From CAWCTD01 sp963798455 (GTDB lineage: Bacteria; Acidobacteriota; Terriglobia; Bryobacterales; Bryobacteraceae), in assembly GCA_963798455.1 (NCBI GenBank), contig CAWCTD010000003.1, forward strand, positions 3,162,001 through 3,226,000: a stretch of 64,000 nucleotides of DNA. The letters are read 5' to 3'. The position numbers and the translations under genes were made by a program. The notes beneath the pieces were generated by a model that worked only from the letters and a program-made list of their open reading frames with translations, ran no database searches and was not told where the DNA came from. Every line of letters begins with the position of its first letter. Position 1 is the stretch's first letter. Of the stretch, positions 50,448 to 59,400 are shown piece after piece.

Positions 50448-52900
50448 CGCAAAGCCTCCGTGGGCTCGATGCGCGTGGCGCGCCGGGCGGGAACATAGGC
50501 CGCCGCGGCTGCGATAGCGAGCAGGAGCAGGCCGGAGGCGCTGAAGGTCACGGTGTCCGTCGTGGACACCTTGTACAGCAGGGTGGCAGTGTACCGCGTG
50601 AGAGCCAGCGCGGCCAGCACCAGCGCCAGCACCGCGAGTCCTCCCAACAGGGCGGCCGCCAGCCGCTCCTGGCCCAGCCCCTCTTCGCGGTGCGACTCCC
50701 AGGACATGACGGCGCTCAGCGGCAATTCCCTGTCGAGGGCTCTGAACTCCTGTCGGAGCGCCCCCACGTACTGCATGGGCTCTCCCGCAGTCCGGACCTC
50801 CAGCGCAGTCGCCCACAGGAACGACTGTTCCACCGGGAAATAGACAGACGGCCGAACGGGGTCGCGAAGCCCGCGGAACTGGCCGTCTCGCACGACTCCC
50901 ACCACCTCCGCGCAGCGCTTGTCGCGCGCCAGGCGGACATGCTTGCCAAGCGGTTCCTGGCCGGGCCAGAAGCGCTCGGCCGCCCGCTCATTGACCACGG
51001 CTACCGGCGGTGCGCGCTCGCCGTCGCGCTCCGTGAACTCGCGGCCGCGGAGCACGGGCAGGCCCGAAACCTTGAAGTACCCTGGCGAGATTCCGTTTCG
51101 GTCCGCCTTCGCCGCCTGGTTGTCGTCGATAAAGATGTCCGTCTCACCCCGCGTGCCGCTGAGCGGCAGAGTCCACACCAGCGCCGCGCCGCGCACGCCG
51201 GGAATGGCTTGCACATGGTCGACCACCTGCCGGTAGAACAACTGGGCGCGCGCCTCATCGTATCCCCAGCCGGACAAGTCGAACCTGGCCACCAGCAGAC
51301 TGCCGGGATCGCGGATCACGTCCTCCGCCAGCGCGTTACGGAGAGTGCGCGTCACCAGACCCGCGCCGATCAGCACCACCAGCGACAACGCTACCTGCGC
51401 GGCGACCAGCGCATCACGGAGAAGAACGCTCCTCGATCCCGCCCCGCCGGCGTCCGTCTTCAAAGCCGATGTCAGTTCCACGCGAGTGGCCTGCCGGGCC
51501 GGCGCCAGACCGAACAGGATGGCAGAGGCCAGCGAAACGAGGAACGCGCAGACGAACGCGCTGGGATCGAGCCCCGCTGCCAAGACCACTGGCGCCCCGA
51601 ACGCCTTTGGGAAGCTCGTAAGGAAGCGCATGGCCACGGCCGCCACGGCCAGCCCGATCGCACCCCCGAGGATCGAGAGCACCAGGCTCTCGATCAGCAA
51701 CTGGCACACCAGCCGGCTGCGCGAGACACCCATCGCCAGGCGCACCGCGATCTCCTTCCGGCGCTTGGCGGCTAGCGCCAGAAGCAGATTCGAAACGTTA
51801 AAGCAGGCAATCAGCAGCGCCAGCGCCACCACGCCGGCGAGGACCGTCAGGAACCGGGTGACCGCTCCACGGTAGGTGGGCCAGAAGCGCGCCTGCTGAA
51901 GAGGAAGGACCACGGGTCTCAGATCGATTCGCCGCTTCAAGCCTTGTTCCCGGAGCGGCGCGGCTTGCGCCGAGAGCACGGAGAGGGCGGCCCGCGCGCG
52001 TTCCACGGGCACGCCCGGCCGCAACCGCCCGACCAGTGGGAACGACTGCATCGCCCAGCTTCCCATCACGTCGAACTTCGCCAGCACCGGAACCGCCTCC
52101 CGATAGGCGGTGATAGGAGCCCAGAGATCGGGCGGCCCGCCCCAATCCATCACCACGCCCCGGAACGATCGCGGTGCGACGCCGATCACAGTGAAGTCGT
52201 GGCCGCCGATGGCCACGACCCGGCCGATGACCCCCGGGTCGCGGTTGAATCGCCGCTGCCAGTAGGCGTAGCTCAGGACCGTGACAGGGCCTGGATCGTC
52301 TTCGCGCAAAACGCAGCCTGCAATAGCCTGCACGCCCAAAACCGGGAAGTAATTGGCACTGACCAGCTCGCCGCGGACCTCTTCGGCAGCCTCGCGGGTC
52401 CTCACCACCATCGGCAGGCGAAGATATGCCGCCAGCCCCGAAAAGACTTCGTTATGGTCGCGATAATACTCGTAGTCCGGCCAGGAGCTGCTGATCAGAG
52501 TGTCCCGCTGGCTCTGGTGATAGACCGAAACGAGCTGGTCGGGATGCGGCGCCGAGAGGGGCCGCCACAGAATCGCGTCGGCCAGCGTGAAGACCGCCGT
52601 CGTGACACCCATCCCGAGCGCCAGCGACAACAAGGCCGTGAAGGTGAAGCCTGGATTCCGCCGCAGCAGGCGCAGGCCGAACCGGACATCCTGTGAGGCT
52701 TCGAGCAGCCAGCGCCAAGCCCAGACGTCCGCGCTTCGTTCACGCAGCAGAAGAGGATTCCCGAAAGCGTGCCGCGCGGCCGCCGGGTCTTCGCTCTCGC
52801 CGGCCTTCATCTCCAGGTGAATGCGCATCTCCTCTTCGAGGTCGCGGTCGAGGCGGCCGCGGTGGAACAGCGCGCCGAGCCTCCGCCAGAGCTCGCCCAT
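50438..52900 (-). CDS. ADOP-family duplicated MacB-like ABC permease
   Basis: 820 residues. A short N-terminal module (LWRRLGALFHRGRLDRDLEEEMRIHLEMK) is typical of acidobacterial duplicated orphan permeases. Two MacB-PCD/FtsX units follow: the first with TM at NPGFTFTALLSLALGMGVTTAVFTLAD and helices near residues 350-460, the second from about 500 to the end (LRDALVAAQVALSLVVLIGAGLV, and three C-terminal helices). No ABC ATPase gene is adjacent, as usual for this family. Probably exports peptides or lipids, or senses envelope stress; PadR is upstream. Confidence 0.88.
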   Translation of the reverse strand: MGELWRRLGALFHRGRLDRDLEEEMRIHLEMKAGESEDPAAARHAFGNPLLLRERSADVWAWRWLLEASQDVRFGLRLLRRNPGFTFTALLSLALGMGVTTAVFTLADAILWRPLSAPHPDQLVSVYHQSQRDTLISSSWPDYEYYRDHNEVFSGLAAYLRLPMVVRTREAAEEVRGELVSANYFPVLGVQAIAGCVLREDDPGPVTVLSYAYWQRRFNRDPGVIGRVVAIGGHDFTVIGVAPRSFRGVVMDWGGPPDLWAPITAYREAVPVLAKFDVMGSWAMQSFPLVGRLRPGVPVERARAALSVLSAQAAPLREQGLKRRIDLRPVVLPLQQARFWPTYRGAVTRFLTVLAGVVALALLIACFNVSNLLLALAAKRRKEIAVRLAMGVSRSRLVCQLLIESLVLSILGGAIGLAVAAVAMRFLTSFPKAFGAPVVLAAGLDPSAFVCAFLVSLASAILFGLAPARQATRVELTSALKTDAGGAGSRSVLLRDALVAAQVALSLVVLIGAGLVTRTLRNALAEDVIRDPGSLLVARFDLSGWGYDEARAQLFYRQVVDHVQAIPGVRGAALVWTLPLSGTRGETDIFIDDNQAAKADRNGISPGYFKVSGLPVLRGREFTERDGERAPPVAVVNERAAERFWPGQEPLGKHVRLARDKRCAEVVGVVRDGQFRGLRDPVRPSVYFPVEQSFLWATALEVRTAGEPMQYVGALRQEFRALDRELPLSAVMSWESHREEGLGQERLAAALLGGLAVLALVLAALALTRYTATLLYKVSTTDTVTFSASGLLLLAIAAAAAYVPARRATRIEPTEALRYE

Positions 52901-53251
52901 CTAGCCCTCCGCCGGCTGGACCACGCGGGCGATGGCGCCGATGACCCGGTTGAACTCCGAGATCTCTGCCTTCAGGCGCTTGCGGCCAGCGGCGGTCAGG
53001 CGATAGAAGCGCGCCCGGCGGCCGGTATCTGTCTCTCCCCAGGCTGCGTCCACCCAGCCTTTCATCAACATGCGCTGCAAGGCGGGATAGAGCGAACCCT
53101 CCTCCACCTGGAGCACCTCTTCCGAGGTCCGCTTGATGTGCAGCGCGATCCCGTAGCCGTGCAAACGCCCGTGCAGTGCGAGCGTCTTCAAGATGAGCAT
53201 GTCGAGCGTGCCGGGTAGCGGGCGTGGAGCCCGGGTTTTCGGATCAGCCAA
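52901..53251 (-). CDS. PadR-family transcriptional regulator
   Basis: 116 residues, stop adjoining the permease start. The winged helix (PGTLDMLILKTLALHGRLHGYGIALHI, VEEGSLYPALQRMLMKGWVDAAW, TGRRARFYRLTAAGRKRL) is the PadR-S type found next to ADOP permeases. The TTG start at 53251 lies inside the hicA end without a Shine-Dalgarno sequence. An ATG at 53200 exists but would cut the first helix. The true start is therefore uncertain. Confidence 0.82.
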   Translation of the reverse strand: MADPKTRAPRPLPGTLDMLILKTLALHGRLHGYGIALHIKRTSEEVLQVEEGSLYPALQRMLMKGWVDAAWGETDTGRRARFYRLTAAGRKRLKAEISEFNRVIGAIARVVQPAEG

Positions 53252-53432
53252 TCGGCTGAATGCCGAGCGGCTTGCAAATCTTCAGCGCGAGCCGATTGTC
53301 GATCTCGGAGTGACGAGGCACCGGCGCCTTGGCTCCACTGGCAGGGTTTCCGTAAATGGAGTGGCGGGAACCCTCGCGTTCCAATTGACACCCCTGGCCC
53401 CGCAGGTGGTCAATCAACTCGTGGCGCTTCAC
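53244..53432 (-). CDS. hicA: HicA-family mRNA interferase toxin
   Basis: 62 residues from a GTG overlapping the hicB stop. VKRHELIDHLRGQGCQLEREGSRHSIY and PVPRHSEIDNRLALKICKPLGI show the double-stranded-RNA-binding-like HicA fold with the conserved catalytic His (SRHSIY). Its 3' end shares ATTGGCTGA with the presumed padR start. Confidence 0.85.
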   Translation of the reverse strand: MKRHELIDHLRGQGCQLEREGSRHSIYGNPASGAKAPVPRHSEIDNRLALKICKPLGIQPIG

Positions 53433-53698
53433 GGCCGCGTAGCGCCAACTTCCACCGAGAGAGGCACGAGCTCGACCAGATCGGCGTCCGGAGCGGCAGC
53501 TTCCGGATCCGGCCTTGGGAGTGACTTGCCCTCCTCCAGCAGGATCTGCGCGAGGTCTGCCAGTGCGCTCGAAATCATCAGGCGGGCGTCCCCCAGGTCG
53601 AACCCCTGGCTGACGGCGCCAGGGAAATCGAGGGCTTCGGCGACAACCATCCTTTCGCCGGGCCGCGGCAGGTAGAAAGCCACGTGGTAGCGCAGCAT
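53429..53698 (-). CDS. hicB: HicB-family antitoxin
   Basis: 89 residues. The partial RNase-H-like HicB fold is clear: LRYHVAFYLPRPGERMVVAEALDFPGAVSQGFDLGDARLMISSALADLAQILLEEGKSLP. No C-terminal DNA-binding domain is visible, so this is the short HicB type. It precedes hicA, the reverse of the classical E. coli order, and is coupled by a GTGA overlap. Confidence 0.83.
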   Translation of the reverse strand: MLRYHVAFYLPRPGERMVVAEALDFPGAVSQGFDLGDARLMISSALADLAQILLEEGKSLPRPDPEAAAPDADLVELVPLSVEVGATRP

Positions 53699-53804
53699 AC
53701 CCCAAGGATACCGCAGCTAAGTGCGGCCCCTCTGGAATTGAACAGAACCGATGCCAGCAGCGATTTCGCCATCACGGGGTTCGACCTGCTATCCTCAGGC
53801 TCGT

Positions 53805-55364
53805 ATGAAGCGCAATCGGCTGCTGTCTGTCTTGCTCACGCTCCTGGCGCTAGCCGTGACCCTGGCGGCTCAGGAGAAGGTGGACCTGGCCGTGGTGCAA
53901 CGCATCAGGGCCGAGGCCCTGGAGAATTCCAAGGTCATGGACCACATCTTCTATCTGACCAACGTCTACGGACCCCGGCTGACCGGCTCACCCGGCTTCA
54001 ACGCCGCCGCCGATTGGGCGGTCAAACAGCTTCAGGGATGGGGCTGCGAGAACGTGAAGCTGGAGAAGTGGGGGCCGTACGGGCGAAGCTGGGCTCTGAC
54101 GCGCTACTCGGGGAACTTGCTCGAGCCGCAGCCGGCGCCGATCGTCGGTTTTCCCCTGCCTTGGACCCAAGGCACGAACGGGACCGTCACGGCCGAAGCA
54201 GTCTACGCCCCGCTGCCAGTCACGAGCGACGCGGATCTTCAGCAAGCCATGGACAAGCTCAAGGGGACGCTTCAAGGCAAGATCGTCCTCGTCGACAACC
54301 CCCAGCAGATTGTCATCGAGACGACACCCCCGGGACGGCGCTACACGGATGCAGATCTGGCCTCGCTCGTGGCAGCGCCGGAGCCTCGGCGCGGGGGACC
54401 GCGCCCGGGAGGCGGGCCGCCACAGGGTGCGCGCGAGCGCACGACCCGGCGGAACCAGTTCTTGAAGGACGAAGGGGCGTTGCTCGTACTGACGCCAGGC
54501 CAGCGTGGAAGCTGGGGAGTGATCGTGGCCACCTCCGTCGGCTCGCGCGAGATCAAGGACCCCGTGCCCCTGCCGACCATCGCCATCGCCGGCGAACAGT
54601 ACGACCGCATCCAGCGCCTGATATCCGGCAAGATTCCCGTGCGCCTGGAGTTCAACATCGAGGCCAGACTCATCGATGACACCACCGACAGCGTCAACCT
54701 CATCGCCGAGATTCCGGGCGGCCGCAAGAAGGACGAGGTGGTCATGTTGGGAGCGCACCTGGACTCTTGGACCGGGGGCACCGGCGCCGCCGATAACGCC
54801 GCCGGCTGCGCGGTCATGCTGGAGGCCATGCGGGTGCTCAAGGCGCTCAATCTGAAGATGGACCGCACGGTGCGCGTGGCGCTGTGGAGCGCGGAGGAGG
54901 CGGGCTTGCTGGGAAGCCGCGCCTACGTCACCGGGCACTTCGCCGACCGCACCACGATGGCCCTAAAGCCCGAGCACGCCAAGCTCTCCGGCTACTTCAA
55001 CGTGGACAACGGCAGCGGCAAGTTGCGAGGCGTGTACCTTCAGGGCAACGACATGATCCGGCCGGTTTTCCAGGCGTGGCTGGAGCCCTTCCAGAACATG
55101 GGCGCCACCACGCTCAGCATCCGGAACACAACCGGCACCGATCACTTGTCCTTCGACGCGGTGGGCCTGCCTGGGTTCCAGTTCATCCAGGACCCGCTGG
55201 AGTACGACACGCGCACGCACCACGCCAACGAGGACGTCTACGAGCGGGTCCAGCCGGGCGACCTCATGCAGGCCTCGGCCATCGTGGCATGGTTTGCGTA
55301 CAACGCGGCGACCCGGCCGGAGTTGCTGCCGCGAAAGCCGCTGCCCAAGCCGCAGCCTCAATAA
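53805..55364 (+). CDS. M28-family zinc metallopeptidase, secreted
   Basis: 519 residues with a Sec signal (MKRNRLLSVLLTLLALAVTLAAQ). A PA-like inserted domain precedes the M28 core, whose zinc ligands are visible: GAHLDSWTGGTGAADNAAG (His, Asp), SAEEAGLLGSRAY (catalytic Glu), YFNVDNGSG (Asp) and GTDHLSFDAVG (His). An unusual Gly/Pro/Arg-rich stretch (EPRRGGPRPGGGPP) sits in the inserted domain. It should be an aminopeptidase or carboxypeptidase acting in the periplasm. The start at 53805 puts the signal peptide first. Confidence 0.88.
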   Translation: MKRNRLLSVLLTLLALAVTLAAQEKVDLAVVQRIRAEALENSKVMDHIFYLTNVYGPRLTGSPGFNAAADWAVKQLQGWGCENVKLEKWGPYGRSWALTRYSGNLLEPQPAPIVGFPLPWTQGTNGTVTAEAVYAPLPVTSDADLQQAMDKLKGTLQGKIVLVDNPQQIVIETTPPGRRYTDADLASLVAAPEPRRGGPRPGGGPPQGARERTTRRNQFLKDEGALLVLTPGQRGSWGVIVATSVGSREIKDPVPLPTIAIAGEQYDRIQRLISGKIPVRLEFNIEARLIDDTTDSVNLIAEIPGGRKKDEVVMLGAHLDSWTGGTGAADNAAGCAVMLEAMRVLKALNLKMDRTVRVALWSAEEAGLLGSRAYVTGHFADRTTMALKPEHAKLSGYFNVDNGSGKLRGVYLQGNDMIRPVFQAWLEPFQNMGATTLSIRNTTGTDHLSFDAVGLPGFQFIQDPLEYDTRTHHANEDVYERVQPGDLMQASAIVAWFAYNAATRPELLPRKPLPKPQPQ

Positions 55365-55375
55365 GGGGACCGGTA

Positions 55376-55396
55376 GACGGGCCGGGCATGCCCGTC
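55376..55396. terminator. hairpin between convergent genes
   Basis: GACGGGC (55376-55382) and GCCCGTC (55390-55396) form a 7-bp stem between the M28 peptidase and LysR stops. No T-run follows. The word resembles a dispersed acidobacterial GGGC-ATGCCCGT repeat, so it may serve as a bidirectional terminator. Confidence 0.4.
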
Positions 55397-55397
55397 C

Positions 55398-56297
55398 CTA
55401 CGCGCCGGCTTCGGCTTTGGTCTCCTCGCGCAGCAGTTCCAGGAAGGCCTGCGTGGCTCGGTTGAAGTGCTTGCGCCGGAGGTGAATGATTCCCAGGGGC
55501 CGCACCAGCGTGCAACCCTTGATCGGGATCGCCCGCAGCCGGCCGTGCTCAATGTCGCTTCCCAGCACCCGGATGGGCAGGATGCTGAAGGCGGCGCCCA
55601 GGGCCACGGCTTCCTTCATGGTCTGTATGTTGTCGAAGTGCATGACTACGTTCACCTGAGCGCCATTCCTGCGCAGGTAACGCTGCACCTCCTTGCCCAC
55701 CCGGAGATCGTCGTCGAAGGCCACGAAGTCCTGTCCCGCCAGATCCGCGACCGTGAGGGTTCTCCGTGACGCCAGCGGGTGCGTAGGCGCCATCGCCGCC
55801 ATCATCTTCTCCTCGCGCCAGGGAATGGCCGCGACCTCCTTGCTGGGCGCGGGATAGCTGACAATGCCCAGATCCGCCTGCTCCGCCTGAACCGCCTCGT
55901 AAATCTTCTCCGGTCTCAGGTATTCCACCAGGAGCTCCGCTTCCGGCATCCGGCGCGCGAGTTCCTGTTCCAGGCGGGACATGTCCAGGATGCCGACCGA
56001 ATAGATAGCGGCGACCCTGACCGTGCCCTCCACGCGGCCCTTGAGCTGCTTCAGCACGGTCTGGAACTCCTGCTCGCGGCGCAGCACGTCGCGGCAGAAG
56101 TCGTAATAGAGCCGTCCCGCATCGGTCAGGCCCAGAGGGCGCGTGCTTCGGTCCAGCAGCGTGGTCTCCAGCAACCGTTCCATCTCCTGAACGTGCTGGC
56201 TGGCCGCGGACTGGCTTACTCCGTGGGCGCGCGCGCCGCGGCTGACGCTGCGGGTATGCGCGATGTCGCGAAAGAGCTTGAGCTGTTCGAGCGTCAC
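55398..56297 (-). CDS. LysR-family regulator, GltC-like position
   Basis: 299 residues. The N-terminal winged helix (LEQLKLFRDIAHTRSVSRGARAHGVSQSAASQHVQEMERLLETTLLDRSTRPLGLTDAGRLYY) is followed by a periplasmic-binding-like effector domain (VRVAAIYSVGILDMSRLEQEL, FVAFDDDLRVGKEVQRYL). It is divergent from gltB with 108 nt between the starts, like gltC-gltAB, and a near-perfect T-N11-A palindrome lies in that gap. It may activate gltB in response to a nitrogen/carbon signal. Confidence 0.85.
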   Translation of the reverse strand: MTLEQLKLFRDIAHTRSVSRGARAHGVSQSAASQHVQEMERLLETTLLDRSTRPLGLTDAGRLYYDFCRDVLRREQEFQTVLKQLKGRVEGTVRVAAIYSVGILDMSRLEQELARRMPEAELLVEYLRPEKIYEAVQAEQADLGIVSYPAPSKEVAAIPWREEKMMAAMAPTHPLASRRTLTVADLAGQDFVAFDDDLRVGKEVQRYLRRNGAQVNVVMHFDNIQTMKEAVALGAAFSILPIRVLGSDIEHGRLRAIPIKGCTLVRPLGIIHLRRKHFNRATQAFLELLREETKAEAGA

Positions 56298-56311
56298 AAG
56301 CCCACCTTATC

Positions 56312-56376
56312 ATAAGCCTTGCTTATTTTTCAAGAGATGTCTTTCCAATTGACTAATATATGACCTTTGCTATAAT
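56312..56376 (+). promoter_or_regulatory. gltB promoter with LysR-type operator
   Basis: ATAAGCCTTGCTTAT (56312-56326) is a perfect interrupted palindrome matching T-N11-A, with an overlapping CTTATCATAAG (56306-56316). It is centred about 64 nt upstream of the likely start site. TTGACT (56349-56354), a 16-nt spacer and TATAAT (56371-56376) form a strong sigma-70 promoter, with a 23-nt leader to the ATG at 56406. Confidence 0.65.
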
Positions 56377-56405
56377 GAAGCCAACGCCCCTGTCGAGGGT
56401 CCCTT

Positions 56406-59400
56406 ATGAACCAGCCTTTCACGAGTCCAGGCCTACCCCTACCGCAGGGCTTGTATGAGCCTCGTCTCGAGAGGGACGCCTGCGGAATCGGGTTCATCGC
56501 CAACGTCAAGGGCCTAAGATCGCACGAGATCATCCTCAAGGGCGTGGAAATCCTGATCAATCTCACGCACCGCGGGGCTTGCGGGTGCGACCCGCAGACC
56601 GGCGACGGCGCGGGCGTGCTGATCCAGGTTCCCCACGAGTTCTTCGCCAAGCAATGCTCCCGCATCGGCTTCACGCTCCCAGCGCCGGGCGAGTACGGGG
56701 TAGGCATGGTTTTTCTGCCCGTCGAGCGGCATGACCGGCTGCACTGCGAGGGCATCCTGGAGCGCATCGTCCGCGAGGAAGGACTGACCCTGCTGGGGTG
56801 GCGCGACACGCCCATTGACGCCAATGCCATCGGCCGCATCGCGCGGGCCACGCAGCCTTACATCGAGCAAATTTTCATCGGCCGGACACTGGGCATGACG
56901 CGCGAGGAACTGGACCGGAAGCTGTACGTTGTTCGCAAGCGGGCCGAGAGTGAGATTGCCACATCCGACCTGAAGGAAAAAGGCTTCTTTTACATCCCGT
57001 CGCTGTCTTCCAGAACCGTGGTCTATAAGGGGCTGCTGCTGGCTCCGCAAATTGCCCGCTTCTACAAAGATCTGTCGGACCCCGAGGCCAGAAGCGCGCT
57101 CTGCCTGGTACACCAGAGGTTCTCGACCAACACCTTCCCGACCTGGCAACTGGCGCATCCGTTCCGTTACATCTGTCACAACGGGGAGATCAACACGCTG
57201 CGGGGGAACGTCAACTGGATGTACGCCCGCCAAAAGATCCTGGCCTCGGAGATGTTCGGCGACGATATCCACAAGCTGTTCCCGATCGAGACGCCTGGCG
57301 GCAGCGACTCGGCCATGTTCGATAACGCCGCGGAACTCCTGCATCTGGCCGGCCGCAGCCTGCCCCACGTCATGGGCATGCTCATTCCGGAGGCCTGGGA
57401 CCAGGATCCGACGATGCACCCGGCCAAGCGCGCCTTCTATGAGTACCACGCCTCGCTGATGGAGCCGTGGGACGGGCCGGCCGCGATCGCGTTCACCGAC
57501 GGCAGGGTGATCGGGGCCACGCTGGACCGCAACGGACTGCGCCCCGCCCGCTGGCTGGTGACAGACGATGATCTGCTGGTCATGGCGTCCGAAACGGGGG
57601 TTCTGCCGATTCCCCCCGAGTCGGTTCGCGCCAAGGGCCGGCTCCGGCCGGGCAAGATGTTGCTGGCCGATCTGGAAGAAGGCCGGATCGTTCCGGACGA
57701 AGAGATCAAAGAACGGCTGTGGTCGCGCCAGCCTTACGGCCAATGGATCGAGGAAAACCAAGTCCTTGTGGACCGGCTTCCCGAGCCCCCGCGCTGGCAG
57801 CCCAGCGACCTTGACACCGTCGTTCAGCGGCAGCGCGCTTTCGGTTACACCGAGGAAGACCTGCGCTTCGTCCTGGCGCCCATGGCCACGAGCGGCGAGG
57901 AGCCCGTCGGCTCCATGGGGACCGATACGCCGCTGGCTTGTCTCTCCGAGAAGCCTCAGCCGCTGTTCCATTACTTCAAGCAACTCTTTGCGCAGGTGAC
58001 CAATCCGGCCATCGACCCGATCCGCGAAGAGCTGGTCATGTCGCTCACCAGCTACATCGGAACCGAGCGCAACATTCTGGCCGAGACGCCGCAGCACTGC
58101 CACACCTTGAAGCTGCCGCACCCGATTCTCACCAACTTTGAGCTGGAGAAACTGCGACGGCTGTCATGGGGCGACTTCCTGGCGACGACGTTGTCAATGC
58201 TCTACCGCGTCGATGGCGGCGCGGTGGAGTTGGAGAGGGCCGTGGAGGGACTGTGCCGCCGCGCCTCGCTGGCCATCAAGAACGGGTACACGGTGCTGAT
58301 TCTCTCCGACCGGGGCATCGAGCCGGAATACGCCGCCATCCCAAGCCTGCTGGCGCTGTCGGCGGTACACCATCACCTGATCCGCGAAGGCACGCGCACG
58401 CAGGTGGCCTTGATCGTGGAATCCGGCGAGCCCCGCGAGGTCACGCACTTCTGCCTGCTCATCGGTTTCGGCGCGAGCGCGGTGAATCCCTACCTTGCCA
58501 TTGAGACTCTGGAGGACCTGTGCCGCAACGGCCGGCTCGAGATCAACTTTGAAACCGCGTTGAAGAACTATAAGAAGTCGGTAAACAAGGGGCTGCTCAA
58601 AGTCTTCTCGAAGATGGGCATCTCAACCCTGCAGAGCTATCGCGGCGCGCAGGTCTTCGAGGCCGTCGGCCTGAACAAGCAGCTCGTGGACCGGTACTTC
58701 ACCGGCACGGCTTCGCGCATCGAGGGCGTGGGACTGGACGTGCTCGCCGAGGAGGCCAGGCGGAAACACGAATTTGCCTACTTCCCGGTCGGCGAATCCG
58801 AAACGGATCTGCAACCCGGCGGCAACTTCCAGTACCGGGCGCGCGGCGAATACCACCTGGTCAATCCGCTCACCATCAGCAAGCTCCAGCACGCCGTCCG
58901 GCAGGAGAACCAGGCCACCTACAAGGAATACTCCGCTCTCATCAACGACCAGAGCCGGCAGTTGTGCACGCTGCGCGGCCTGATGGAATTCCGCACCGCC
59001 CGAGAGCCGCTGCCGATCGAGGAGGTGGAACCCGCTTCCGAGATCGTGAAGCGGTTCGCCACGGGCGCCATGTCCTTCGGCTCGATCAGCAAGGAAGCCC
59101 ACGAGACGCTGGCCCGGGCCATGAACCGCATCGGCGGACGGTCCAATACGGGCGAAGGCGGCGAGGACGAGGAGCGTTTCGGTGACGACCGCCGCAGTGC
59201 CGTGAAGCAGGTCGCTTCCGCCCGGTTCGGCGTGACGGTCAACTACCTGGTAAACGCGGACGAGCTGCAAATCAAGATCGCGCAAGGAGCCAAGCCCGGC
59301 GAGGGCGGGCAACTGCCCGGCCACAAAGTGAGCGAAGCCATCGCCAAAGTGCGTCATTCCACCCCCGGCGTGCAGTTGATTTCGCCTCCGCCCCACCACG

